A stretch of 32,801 bases of DNA from Gammaproteobacteria bacterium (GTDB lineage: Bacteria > Pseudomonadota > Gammaproteobacteria > Eutrophobiales > Eutrophobiaceae): positions 1 to 32,801 of the forward strand of contig JAJFKK010000158.1 in assembly GCA_021773245.1 (NCBI GenBank), given 5' to 3'. The translations under genes and the position numbers were made by a program. Below the pieces are notes generated by a model that was given only the letters and a program-made list of their open reading frames with translations, was not told the DNA's origin and made no database searches. This document shows, in pieces, positions 1-7,464 of the stretch (positions are counted from its first letter, which is position 1; every line of letters starts with the position of its first letter).

Positions 1-873
1 TTTGATACCAATCGGGTTCATCGAATAGCGGACATCACCTAATATCTCAGGTCTTCCCGGATATTGACTCACGTAATTATCAGAAAATATTTCAAATCGT
101 TGAATATCTTCAGCTAACAAGGAATTATTATTCAGTTCTGGAAATGTTTTTGTCATATTAAATTGTATTATGGAATCACCTTGATAGATTCGCTTTGATA
201 AACCAGCTCGTACTGCATCGATATAAAATATGTTGTTTGATAAATACACTGAACGCCATAACAAGGAATTGCCTATGGTTGGTTTTACTATTATTTTTTC
301 AATCGTGTGACCGCGTTGTGCAGCAAGCTCAATAATTGAATTCTCTGCGCGATTCATTTGAGAGAAGGTAAACAATAAATAAAAGCCTGCCAAGACAAGA
401 CCAACACGACCAAAGCTTGAACTGAGTTTTTTATAGCCAACAATGATTGCGGTTATTAATATGAACGTGAATACAGGATCAATAATCGAAATAATATGCC
501 ATGAAATACGCGCATCAATCAGCGGCCATAATAGATAGGTGCCATAACTGGTACAGGCGTCGATAAAACCACTCAATGAATACCCCATAAAACAATAAAG
601 GTATAGATAAGCAGGAGGTAACTTATTGCGCAAAAACAGCCACAACAATAAAAAGGCAATACCTGCACCAACCGGAATAAAAAATATTGAATGGGTAAAA
701 TGTCGGTGAAATTCCAACGACAGTAGAGGATCAGAAGCTGAACGTATCAAAATATCAGCATCCGCAATGACACCAGCAACCAGTCCAATAAGTGTCGCTA
801 AACGAACATGCTCTTTTTTAGCAGCAGATTGAGCAAGCGCTGCACCTAAAATACCTTGTGTAACTATATCCAT
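1..873 (-). CDS. Membrane-bound metal-dependent hydrolase (YdjM/DUF457 family), 3' truncated by window edge
   Basis: The frame is open from the ATG at 873 to the window edge, giving 291 codons without a stop, so the C-terminus is missing. The protein begins MDIVTQGILGAALAQSA and carries a histidine-rich motif, FHRHFTHS, near residue 55, followed by several hydrophobic segments. An N-terminal 'H-R-x-x-T-H-S' motif followed by membrane helices is typical of the YdjM/YbcI (DUF457) family of inner-membrane putative metal-dependent hydrolases. The substrate of that family is not established. The soluble-looking C-terminal part (from about residue 190) is probably periplasmic. It stands 104 bp from the next minus-strand gene and may have its own promoter. 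The family call is from memory of motifs, not a search. Confidence 0.75.
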   Translation of the reverse strand, partial: MDIVTQGILGAALAQSAAKKEHVRLATLIGLVAGVIADADILIRSASDPLLSLEFHRHFTHSIFFIPVGAGIAFLLLWLFLRNKLPPAYLYLYCFMGYSLSGFIDACTSYGTYLLWPLIDARISWHIISIIDPVFTFILITAIIVGYKKLSSSFGRVGLVLAGFYLLFTFSQMNRAENSIIELAAQRGHTIEKIIVKPTIGNSLLWRSVYLSNNIFYIDAVRAGLSKRIYQGDSIIQFNMTKTFPELNNNSLLAEDIQRFEIFSDNYVSQYPGRPEILGDVRYSMNPIGIK

Positions 874-977
874 TGAATATTTATTTCATTATATAAATGA
901 CACAAACTAATACATTGTTCCTAACTATCTTACTAGATATTAATCTGTTTATTCGTGTCTTAGAAAGGCTATCAATC

Positions 978-1328
978 TTATTTAGGTTTATTTTTAATTC
1001 CTTTTTTCAGCTCATTGATACCTAAAAATAATTGAGAAAGCGCCATACATATTCCCAGAACAAAAAACCCAAGAACATACATCACCAGAAAATGTGGTTT
1101 TGGCCGCGCAGTATAATTACTGATATACCAACAATCGATGGTCCAGTAAATCAAAATTAGCCAACAGATTATGACGCATGTAAATGTAATCATGCCGAGC
1201 ATACATAAAACTTTTGATTTCAAAGAGTTTGCTGTACGCCAACTCTTTAATACGAACTTTGCATACTGATAGATGACATATAAAACTACTAATAGAATAA
1301 TTATGGCGACTATATAAACGATATTCAT
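978..1328 (-). CDS. Small three-helix membrane protein, unknown function
   Basis: This is a 116-residue protein with three clear hydrophobic segments, at about residues 3-23, 41-66 and 78-104. A short basic tail (KKGIKNKPK) suggests a cytoplasmic C-terminus. I do not recognise a family. Its start lies only 18 bp after the stop of the fructosamine-kinase-like gene, so it is probably the last gene of that operon. No catalytic motif is visible. Confidence 0.6.
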   Translation of the reverse strand: MNIVYIVAIIILLVVLYVIYQYAKFVLKSWRTANSLKSKVLCMLGMITFTCVIICWLILIYWTIDCWYISNYTARPKPHFLVMYVLGFFVLGICMALSQLFLGINELKKGIKNKPK

Positions 1329-1346
1329 GTCAACAATTGTATTGAC

Positions 1347-2222
1347 TTAAATTAAAGAATTAATAGTTGAAATGCAACTACGATAATAATTGTAACCAAA
1401 TAATATGAAGTGATTAATTTCATGATATAAACGATACAAGCTGATTCGTTGTTCTGAACCATCCTGTAACGGCCAGACTTCTGCGTAAGCCGCTTCGCAT
1501 CGAGCATCGAAACCACCAAACATTCGCATCATCCCTATCTCTGCCTCACGATGGCCATAGTAACTGGCCGGATCGAAGATGACCGGCTGACCTTTTTCAT
1601 TTGCAGCGGCATTACCCGACCATAAATCACCATGTAAAAGCACAGCAGGTTCTTCGATATTGCCTAATAATAAATCCAGACGCGACATCAGTTTTTCACC
1701 CTTTGCTAATATAGGATCGTTTTTATCTGTGATCATTGCCAGCCGTTTTAATTGCAAACCTAACCTTTGATCACGCCAGAATGATAACCAGTCATCCTGC
1801 CAGCTATTTATTTGTTTACTCAAACCAAGATAATTATTTGCATCAAAACCAAATCGATCATTTTTTGTGGCTGAATGCAATTCAGCAAGACTACGCCCCA
1901 TCTGTTCTTGCCAATCAGTAGCGGGGATTCCTTCAACAAATGTTTCTATAACAATAAAGTCATCGCTACAGGCTATGGGTTTGGGTACATGAATGACGCC
2001 CGGTGCAGATAACAACAGCAATGCATCGTATTCGGTTTTAAATAATTCGGGGCAGGTTTTTGATTCAGGATTTGTTTTTACAAAAAAATACCGACCATCT
2101 TTTAATGTCACTATGCGACTGTCATTAATACAACCACCCTGTGCTGTTTTGCTATCAGCAAACTCTGCATCTTTTCCTGTCTTAGATGTAATTGCCGTTT
2201 CAATTCGCGACTGAAGTGTCAT
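1347..2222 (-). CDS. Fructosamine kinase family protein
   Basis: The 291-residue protein matches the fructosamine/ketosamine-3-kinase family in length and motifs. The catalytic loop HGDLWSGNAA lies near residue 197 and is followed by VIFDPASYYGHREAEIGM, the metal-binding and substrate region. Such kinases phosphorylate sugar adducts (ribulosamine, erythrulosamine or fructosamine) on protein lysines. The 3-phosphate then falls off and the free amine is restored. Its ATG overlaps the stop of the upstream phosphatase by 4 bp (ATGA), implying translational coupling. Bacterial members are reported to prefer ribulosamines and erythrulosamines over fructosamines; that preference is family knowledge, not visible here. 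Confidence 0.9.
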   Translation of the reverse strand: MTLQSRIETAITSKTGKDAEFADSKTAQGGCINDSRIVTLKDGRYFFVKTNPESKTCPELFKTEYDALLLLSAPGVIHVPKPIACSDDFIVIETFVEGIPATDWQEQMGRSLAELHSATKNDRFGFDANNYLGLSKQINSWQDDWLSFWRDQRLGLQLKRLAMITDKNDPILAKGEKLMSRLDLLLGNIEEPAVLLHGDLWSGNAAANEKGQPVIFDPASYYGHREAEIGMMRMFGGFDARCEAAYAEVWPLQDGSEQRISLYRLYHEINHFILFGYNYYRSCISTINSLI

Positions 2223-2719
2223 TTGTTGTTTAGTAATTCAAGGCAATGAGACATCATCATGGGGCAAGCTGATTCAATCATATCCAGTACTGGTTCAAAT
2301 CCAGCAGCACCACCATAGTAAGGATCGGGAACAGAAGGCGCATCATAATTATCTGAATAGCCCTCAATAAAAGAACCTAACAAACGGAGACGTTTTTGTG
2401 TTCCTCCTGCCAGAGATTCCAACTCAATTAGATTATCCGTGTCCATTGCTACAATCAGATCAAATGTATCGATATCTTGTTCAGTCACTTTGCGCGCAAG
2501 AGATTTAAGCTGGTAACCTCGTTTTTTAGCTGCCTCACGCATGCGGGCATCAGCAGGTTCACCTGAGTGATAATCAATGGTACCTGCTGAGTCGATATAA
2601 AATTGATCGGCGTAGCCATGATGTTCAACATAATTTTGAAAAACGCCCTCGCCTGTTGGTGAACGACAGATATTGCCCATACAAACAAATAAAACGCTGA
2701 TCTTATTTTTAACAGTCAT
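2219..2719 (-). CDS. Low-molecular-weight protein-tyrosine-phosphatase family protein
   Basis: The 166-residue protein has the LMW-PTP P-loop close to the N-terminus, CMGNICRSPT at residues 13-22 (CX5R with the following Ser). The general-acid region SVPDPYYGG lies near residue 130. Length and order are normal for the family. The gene starts directly after the DUF2288 stop codon and overlaps the kinase gene by 4 bp. Plant LMW-PTP-A is a ribulosamine/erythrulosamine 5-phosphatase, and bacterial genes next to fructosamine kinases are thought to supply the same activity. I therefore infer a deglycation role rather than tyrosine phosphatase signalling. A capsule-type tyrosine phosphatase role is unlikely, because no Wzc-like kinase or polysaccharide genes are nearby. 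Confidence 0.92.
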   Translation of the reverse strand: MTVKNKISVLFVCMGNICRSPTGEGVFQNYVEHHGYADQFYIDSAGTIDYHSGEPADARMREAAKKRGYQLKSLARKVTEQDIDTFDLIVAMDTDNLIELESLAGGTQKRLRLLGSFIEGYSDNYDAPSVPDPYYGGAAGFEPVLDMIESACPMMMSHCLELLNNK

Positions 2720-3037
2720 CTAATCAACAATAGGCTGGACTAACAACCATGGTTTAATCACTGATGCCCAAACGAGAATATTACTTTCATGCCATGCGCT
2801 AGCTTGCTCATCGCTGACATTTGCAACTAAACCTTCGGCCATCCATTTTTCTAATTGCGCTTTATCATCTTCAGATAAAGCATAAGCAACTTTTATCAGA
2901 TCTAGATTATGTGAAACGTATATAGCCATGCCTTTGGCAAAGAACGGTAATAATTCAGTCCAGGCCATTTTCGAAGTTTCTTGATTTATTTTGGCCAGTA
3001 TTTCATCTGGCGTTCCTTCATTTTTATTTTCATTCAT
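2720..3037 (-). CDS. DUF2288 family protein
   Basis: The 105-residue soluble protein fits the DUF2288 family. It has an early 'E-T-S-K-M-A-W-T-E-L-L-P-F-F-A-K-G' stretch, a central 'DLDLIKVAYALSEDDK'-like segment, and a C-terminal tryptophan-rich end (VWASVIKPWLLVQP). The family has no assigned function. It is the first gene of the tight operon with the phosphatase and kinase (0 bp spacing to the phosphatase). That makes it a candidate accessory factor of the putative deglycation pathway, which is inference from position only. The divergent PilZ gene begins about 110 bp away. Confidence 0.85.
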   Translation of the reverse strand: MNENKNEGTPDEILAKINQETSKMAWTELLPFFAKGMAIYVSHNLDLIKVAYALSEDDKAQLEKWMAEGLVANVSDEQASAWHESNILVWASVIKPWLLVQPIVD

Positions 3038-3147
3038 ATTAATAAGTTAAAATCTTGTGTATGCAAATATTATAACTGTAGCTTAAATAATAAAGAATCA
3101 TCATTTACCGCCGATAATACTAATACAATTACAATATGGAGCCTCCA

Positions 3148-3495
3148 ATGCAGGAGCGTCGTGAATTTGTAAGAAAACATGCAGATTGGCTAGCAGATAT
3201 TTATGCCAATGATACTATTTATACCTCGCCTGTTAGAAACCTTTCTCTCGGCGGTATAGAAATTATGCGCCCACCGCTTTGGAAGCCGAAAGATAAGCAT
3301 TTTTGCAAAATCTGTCTGAGCGATATGATTCCATCTCATTCACTGGAAGTCCGCATGGAAGTATGTTGGGTCACTGAAAGCGCTGTTGGATTAAAATACC
3401 ACGAACTAAAATTCAAAGAAAAAATTAAATTAAATAAACTAATATCAGGTTTATCCAGAGACATGGCTCTTGAGAGCGGTCATTTTATCATGTAA
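3148..3495 (+). CDS. PilZ domain protein (c-di-GMP binding)
   Basis: This is a stand-alone PilZ domain of 115 residues. The N-terminal arginine motif is RREFVR, and the second c-di-GMP motif appears as NLSLGGIEI (N/D-x-S-x-x-G). The start at 3148 is preferred over the in-frame ATG at 3136. A GGAG at 3138-3141 sits 6 bases before the second ATG and overlaps the first, and the arginine motif then lies right at the N-terminus as is usual. It should bind c-di-GMP and act through a protein partner not identifiable here. A diguanylate cyclase and a second PilZ protein are encoded elsewhere in the window. A weak hairpin with a T run at about 3503-3517 may end the transcript. Confidence 0.85.
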   Translation: MQERREFVRKHADWLADIYANDTIYTSPVRNLSLGGIEIMRPPLWKPKDKHFCKICLSDMIPSHSLEVRMEVCWVTESAVGLKYHELKFKEKIKLNKLISGLSRDMALESGHFIM

Positions 3496-3522
3496 AACCA
3501 ATATCATAAGGATATTTTTAAA

Positions 3523-4158
3523 CTAGTTATCCAATTCATCCTTATGTAAGTTTGTAATTGCAACTGCTTGAGTTCTATTACTTGCCCCTAGTGTTTTCAA
3601 GATAGCACGCACATGAAGTTTCACTGTACCTTCAGTTAGATCAAGCACTCTTGCAATCATCTTATTTGTTTGTCCTTCACACATTAATTTCAACACATCT
3701 GTTTGGCGGGCAGTCAGACCATCTATCAATGTTTGACTATCTGTCTCTTGTACTGCTGCAGGAGAAACCATTGCCATAGCCCCAGACAACACATGCTTTA
3801 GATTACTAATCAAACTATCTGTATCAAGTGATTTTGGTAAAAAACCTATAGCACCGCTGGCAATTGCATTTTTCACAACTTCCTGTGATTCCTCTCCTGA
3901 CACAACAATGATTGGCGTTTTTGGGTTTAATTTATTGAGATGCGCAATCGTTTCATAAGGATTTCCTTTCGGCATCGCCAAATCAATAAAAACCATATCG
4001 AAATTAAACTGCTGCGATGATTTCAGCGACATTAATTCAGCAAATGTCGCCATCTCCTTTATATCTGCGTTTTCAAGAAGCTGGTGCAAGATACCTTTAA
4101 AGGCGTCTCTGAATAAAGGATGATCATCTGCGATGAGTATATTCATACCGGCTATCAT
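3523..4158 (-). CDS. NarL/LuxR-family two-component response regulator
   Basis: The 211-residue protein has a receiver domain at residues 5-120, with the acidic pair D11/D12, phospho-acceptor Asp at about residue 59 (VFIDLAMPKG) and conserved Lys near 109 (GFLPKS). A LuxR-type HTH follows at 148-205 (LTARQTDVLKLMCEGQTNK). It should bind DNA when phosphorylated. A second ATG four codons downstream (4146) is an equally possible start, and neither has a strong ribosome-binding site. The likely partner kinase is the CHASE-domain histidine kinase at 4937, divergently encoded one gene away. A 12-bp perfect palindrome lies 68 bp upstream of the start. Confidence 0.93.
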   Translation of the reverse strand: MIAGMNILIADDHPLFRDAFKGILHQLLENADIKEMATFAELMSLKSSQQFNFDMVFIDLAMPKGNPYETIAHLNKLNPKTPIIVVSGEESQEVVKNAIASGAIGFLPKSLDTDSLISNLKHVLSGAMAMVSPAAVQETDSQTLIDGLTARQTDVLKLMCEGQTNKMIARVLDLTEGTVKLHVRAILKTLGASNRTQAVAITNLHKDELDN

Positions 4159-4225
4159 ATTGAGAAAAAACGAAAAGGGGAATGGAAAAAAGATCGACTA
4201 AAGCAACGAGGGGGCTAATTTTGTC

Positions 4226-4237
4226 GTAATTAATTAC
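4226..4237. promoter_or_regulatory. Palindrome upstream of response regulator gene, candidate operator
   Basis: GTAATTAATTAC is a perfect 12-bp palindrome; with one mismatched pair it extends outward by GT/AC. It sits between the SRPBCC stop and the response-regulator start. The 10-mer TAATTACAAC at 4231-4240 recurs on the other strand at 4825-4834, in the promoter region between the SRPBCC and kinase genes. Regulator binding is inference. Confidence 0.35.
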
Positions 4238-4250
4238 AACTACCTTATAT

Positions 4251-4778
4251 TTATTGGTTAAAATGTTTTACTAAATTGTTCAAACCGGCGTCATAAACAC
4301 TCGCAACCGTTTCAATTGCCTTTTCATCCGGTACATTATTAGCATTAAATGTCGACATCCATTCAACTTTTGACATTCCAACATCAAGTTCAGTAACTCT
4401 AATGGTCGACACATAATCCATTATGGGAATTTGCAATTCAGTCTCAGCCTCGGTAATAGCATAAGTATAAGTCTTCTTGGCATCACTATAGATAACCAGT
4501 TTTTCGGTGAGTTTTATACCGTTATCCAAAAGCAACTCTCGAATATCGCCCGGTTCGACACCTTCACCTGCTTTTAATTTCGAATCAACCACAATAGGAA
4601 TCCATACATCGGCTTCGTTAAAATCACCAATCATTTTCCATACTGTTTTTGAAGACGCTTTAAGATTAACTTCCTTAGTAACAGAAAGGTTTCCAACAGA
4701 CATTGACACTTGAGAGAGGGCACATAAACTTGCAAAGACGAGAGTCATTAACAACAACTTAAACTTATCTGGACTCAT
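4251..4778 (-). CDS. Secreted SRPBCC (START-like/polyketide cyclase-type) protein
   Basis: The 175-residue protein has an N-terminal signal peptide (hydrophobic core LLLMTLVFASLCALS, residues 8-22) followed by one SRPBCC domain. It begins with strand-forming NLSVTKEVNLKASS and the typical 'K-T-V-W-K-M-I-G-D-F' helix-grip start, and ends in a long C-terminal helix (YDAGLNNLVKHF). SRPBCC folds bind hydrophobic ligands. Here the protein would be periplasmic. A clear ribosome-binding site (AAGGA) precedes the ATG. It lies between a response-regulator gene and a divergent sensor kinase with a periplasmic CHASE domain, so it could be a ligand-binding accessory of that sensor or a target of the regulator. 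Both are inference. Confidence 0.8.
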   Translation of the reverse strand: MSPDKFKLLLMTLVFASLCALSQVSMSVGNLSVTKEVNLKASSKTVWKMIGDFNEADVWIPIVVDSKLKAGEGVEPGDIRELLLDNGIKLTEKLVIYSDAKKTYTYAITEAETELQIPIMDYVSTIRVTELDVGMSKVEWMSTFNANNVPDEKAIETVASVYDAGLNNLVKHFNQ

Positions 4779-4857
4779 CTTATCTTCCTTAATATTTAGA
4801 TTTGATAGTTTACGTCCCTGTAAGGTTGTAATTATGCGTTTTCCCAGAATAATTTAA

Positions 4858-4878
4858 ATATCTCTCTAGAGATATCTC
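4858..4878. repeat. Nested inverted repeats in the kinase promoter region
   Basis: A 7-bp stem (ATATCTC / GAGATAT, loop TCTA, 4858-4875) overlaps a perfect 10-bp palindrome GAGATATCTC (4869-4878). They end just before a possible -35 (TTGGAT, from 4881) and a TATAAT at 4903-4908. The placement suits an operator for the histidine kinase gene, but no regulator is identifiable. Confidence 0.35.
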
Positions 4879-4936
4879 TTTTGGATAGCGTTTTTTGACT
4901 TGTATAATGACTGAAATCACTTAAATTTCATTAGCA

Positions 4937-6739
4937 ATGGACCTGTCAAAACTAATTTCAGACAATAAATATGTCATTTTATCGACATTCGTGCTTTTTC
5001 TTGGTCTGGCGATGAGTCTTCTTGGCAGTAAATTTCTATTAAAATATACGCAACAACAACAACAGATCTGGATAAAACAGAACGCCGAAACTCATTCAGA
5101 ACAACTTCAGATAAGTATTACATCTGCTATTGATAGTCTTTCTTCTATTTCTGCTTTCTTCAAGGTACAGGAAAATATTGATCAAGACAGTTTTTCAAAG
5201 TTTGTTGCATCCGATGCCGCAGTAAAAATAGGAATATGTGCATTAGCCTGGATTCCAAGAATAACCCATGAAAAACGAAAAAACTTTGAGACTGAGTTTG
5301 ATAAATATTTACAGGGCTACCGCAGTATTACCGAGGTAAATGGTCATGGATTAATTATTCCAGCAAAACAATATAATGAATATTTCCCCATACAACATTT
5401 ATTTACTAAATATGATACCTCACTGTTCATAGGTTTAAATATGTCAGCGAAACAAAGAATGCGAGATAACATTGATAACGCGATTAAAACAGGCGCACTG
5501 TTTTCAACTCAACCTAAATATTTCTCACACATCGATCCGGACAAGATGACATTCGAAGCTTATTTCCCTGTATATAGCCATGGTAAAGAACCAAATAATT
5601 TAATTGGTTTTGTAATGGGATTATTTGATATCAACGTACTTGTTAAAAATACATTTAAAAAATCAATCCCTGTTAATTTGCTTTTATTTGATGCTGACAG
5701 CAAGAAAAAAAATCAACTTATCTATAAATCAAAAACAGATTACATGGAAAAAATAGAACTAAATAATATTCATGATCTGAGCACTCTGACTATTCCTTAT
5801 TGGACACGTTATTTTGATGTCGGCAATAGAAGTTGGTTGGGCGTATTTTTATCCGAAGAAACCAATAACGCTAACAAGAAAATATGGCTCCCCTATCTTG
5901 CTTTGTTTTTAGGATTATTAATAACCTCATTATTTGCTATTTACCTTTTTATTGCTCTGCTTCGGGGCAAGCAAATAGATAACTTAGAATATCAACTCGA
6001 TGGTTCAGAAAAATTATTAACAAGTCAAAGAATGGCGCTAAATGAACAATCATTACTATCGAAAAAATATGAAGATGAAAGCTCAGAAAAAACAAGGTTT
6101 CTACACGCTTTGGGTCATGATTTAAGACAGCCTCTTAGCACCTTAGGTCTTTATTTAGCTCAGCTTAAGTTATCTAAAGATGATAAGAACAAACGAGTTC
6201 TTGATAAGACGAAGCTAACATTGAAATCATTAAACCACATGTTCGAATCCATGCTGGAAATGGCACGTCTTGAAGCCGGGACAATTGAACCTAATATAAT
6301 GAATATTGACTTAAGAATATTATTTCAAAGTCTAAAAGAAGAATTTGAACTTCCTGTTAATAATAAAGGAATAACATTTAATATACGTTGTAATGACTAC
6401 CTTATTAAATCTGATCCAGTCTTATTGGAATCTATTCTTAGAAACCTTCTTACAAATGCAGTAAAATTTACAGAGAAAGGTAAAATATTACTTGCCTCTC
6501 GAAGCCTAAAGAACCAAACGATTATCTACGTTATGGATACAGGACAGGGAATAGCTGAACATAAAATTGACGATATCTTTAGACCATATACTAGAGGGGA
6601 TGGTATTTCCGACGAAATTGGACTTGGCTTAGGTTTGGCAATTGTAATGCATGCCGTCGATTTATTAGGCTATGATTTAGATGTCAGCACAAAAATAGCT
6701 CATGGCACCTGTTTTCGCTTAATAATTAATAAATCTTAA
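4937..6739 (+). CDS. CHASE-domain sensor histidine kinase
   Basis: The 600-residue membrane kinase has a first transmembrane helix at about residues 12-32 and a periplasmic CHASE-type sensor at about 60-260 (contains WIPRITHEKRKNFE). A second transmembrane helix follows at about 317-342, then a coiled linker. The HisKA domain has phospho-acceptor His394 in ALGHDLRQPL. The HATPase domain has the N-box NLLTNAVKF (503-511), G1 DTGQGIA (534) and G2 GLGLGLAI (562-569). No receiver domain is attached, so it needs a separate regulator; the NarL-type protein at 3523-4158 is the obvious candidate. CHASE domains sense small extracytoplasmic ligands, and the ligand here is unknown. All catalytic motifs look intact. 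Confidence 0.93.
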   Translation: MDLSKLISDNKYVILSTFVLFLGLAMSLLGSKFLLKYTQQQQQIWIKQNAETHSEQLQISITSAIDSLSSISAFFKVQENIDQDSFSKFVASDAAVKIGICALAWIPRITHEKRKNFETEFDKYLQGYRSITEVNGHGLIIPAKQYNEYFPIQHLFTKYDTSLFIGLNMSAKQRMRDNIDNAIKTGALFSTQPKYFSHIDPDKMTFEAYFPVYSHGKEPNNLIGFVMGLFDINVLVKNTFKKSIPVNLLLFDADSKKKNQLIYKSKTDYMEKIELNNIHDLSTLTIPYWTRYFDVGNRSWLGVFLSEETNNANKKIWLPYLALFLGLLITSLFAIYLFIALLRGKQIDNLEYQLDGSEKLLTSQRMALNEQSLLSKKYEDESSEKTRFLHALGHDLRQPLSTLGLYLAQLKLSKDDKNKRVLDKTKLTLKSLNHMFESMLEMARLEAGTIEPNIMNIDLRILFQSLKEEFELPVNNKGITFNIRCNDYLIKSDPVLLESILRNLLTNAVKFTEKGKILLASRSLKNQTIIYVMDTGQGIAEHKIDDIFRPYTRGDGISDEIGLGLGLAIVMHAVDLLGYDLDVSTKIAHGTCFRLIINKS

Positions 6740-6811
6740 GCTGATTAAAATTGCTATTCATAGTTTTAACCTGTAAAACAAAAATCAATTTAATACGAAT
6801 GAACACATTTA

Positions 6812-7348
6812 ATGAACGATATAAAAGAAGTCCCCAGCGAACCTGAAAATATTGTTATCTCGCAAACTGTTGCAATTTTAGTGGACGGAAACAATATAGA
6901 GCGCAGCATCCATACAGAAGCAAACGACACTAACACCATGCTCAATTTTGATGCATTGATTCCAAAATTATTGGTTAATCGTGGGCTCAGTCGCCTGGTT
7001 TACTTTCGGGAAGGAAAACACATATCAAATAAATTGCAGGAACGTTTACATAACTTTTATCATGGCTCAGTTCGTCCTTGTCATAAAAGCGCAGATATTC
7101 CACTTTCGATTAATGCCATACAATTGGCCAATAAAGTTGACACCATTATTATCATGTCTGGTGATTCTGACTATATTGAATTGGTTAGGCATCTAAAATC
7201 GGAAGGTGTGCGTGTTGAAATAGCTGCAGTGGCGAGTACAACTTCGAGGTTTATTGTTGAAGAAGCAGATCATTTCCATGAGATAACCAAGGAAGACTGG
7301 TTCACGTTACCCACTAAAAAAACGAAAAGCCGACGTAGTAAAAAATAA
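6812..7348 (+). CDS. NYN domain protein (LabA/DUF88-like putative RNase)
   Basis: The 178-residue protein is a NYN (PIN-like) domain. The first acidic motif is AILVDGNNIE (Asp25), the middle region is KSADIPLSINAI (Asp95), and the third motif is IIIMSGDSDY (Asp118, Asp120). A basic tail (KKTKSRRSKK) may contact nucleic acid. NYN proteins are thought to be metal-dependent RNases. The fourth usual acidic position, six residues after Asp95, is Asn101 here. The gene follows the histidine kinase by 72 bp and is probably cotranscribed. A strong hairpin with a T run follows the stop. Confidence 0.88.
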   Translation: MNDIKEVPSEPENIVISQTVAILVDGNNIERSIHTEANDTNTMLNFDALIPKLLVNRGLSRLVYFREGKHISNKLQERLHNFYHGSVRPCHKSADIPLSINAIQLANKVDTIIIMSGDSDYIELVRHLKSEGVRVEIAAVASTTSRFIVEEADHFHEITKEDWFTLPTKKTKSRRSKK

Positions 7349-7371
7349 ATGAGTTATCTCACATTATTATT

Positions 7372-7403
7372 AAAGGCTATTGATCCAGATCAATACCTTT
7401 TTT
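7372..7403 (+). terminator. Rho-independent-type terminator after the NYN gene
   Basis: AAAGG and a 7-bp stem TATTGAT / ATCAATA (loop CCAG) close with CCTTT and run into TTTTTT; one unpaired C lies in the left arm. It begins 23 bp after the NYN stop. The stem top is also an FNR-type box, so the element may have two functions. Confidence 0.65.
7380..7393. promoter_or_regulatory. Perfect FNR/DNR-type box upstream of cytochrome c'-like gene 1
   Basis: TTGATCCAGATCAA matches the FNR consensus TTGATN4ATCAA exactly. A -10-like TAGACT lies at 7415-7420, placing the box centre (7386.5) near -41.5 of a predicted start at about 7427. This is class II activator geometry, with a leader of about 37 bases before the ATG at 7465. 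FNR, ANR and the NO-responsive DNR/NnrR share this recognition sequence, so the regulator cannot be told from the site. Confidence 0.7.
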
Positions 7404-7464
7404 CCGTTATTTATTAGACTTAAATTGAAGATATAATTGAAGTATCAATAATTGAGGAACCTTG

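Noticed and set aside
1736..2214. Plus-strand ORFs opposite the fructosamine kinase gene
   Set aside because: They are antisense shadows without ribosome-binding sites or recognisable domains.
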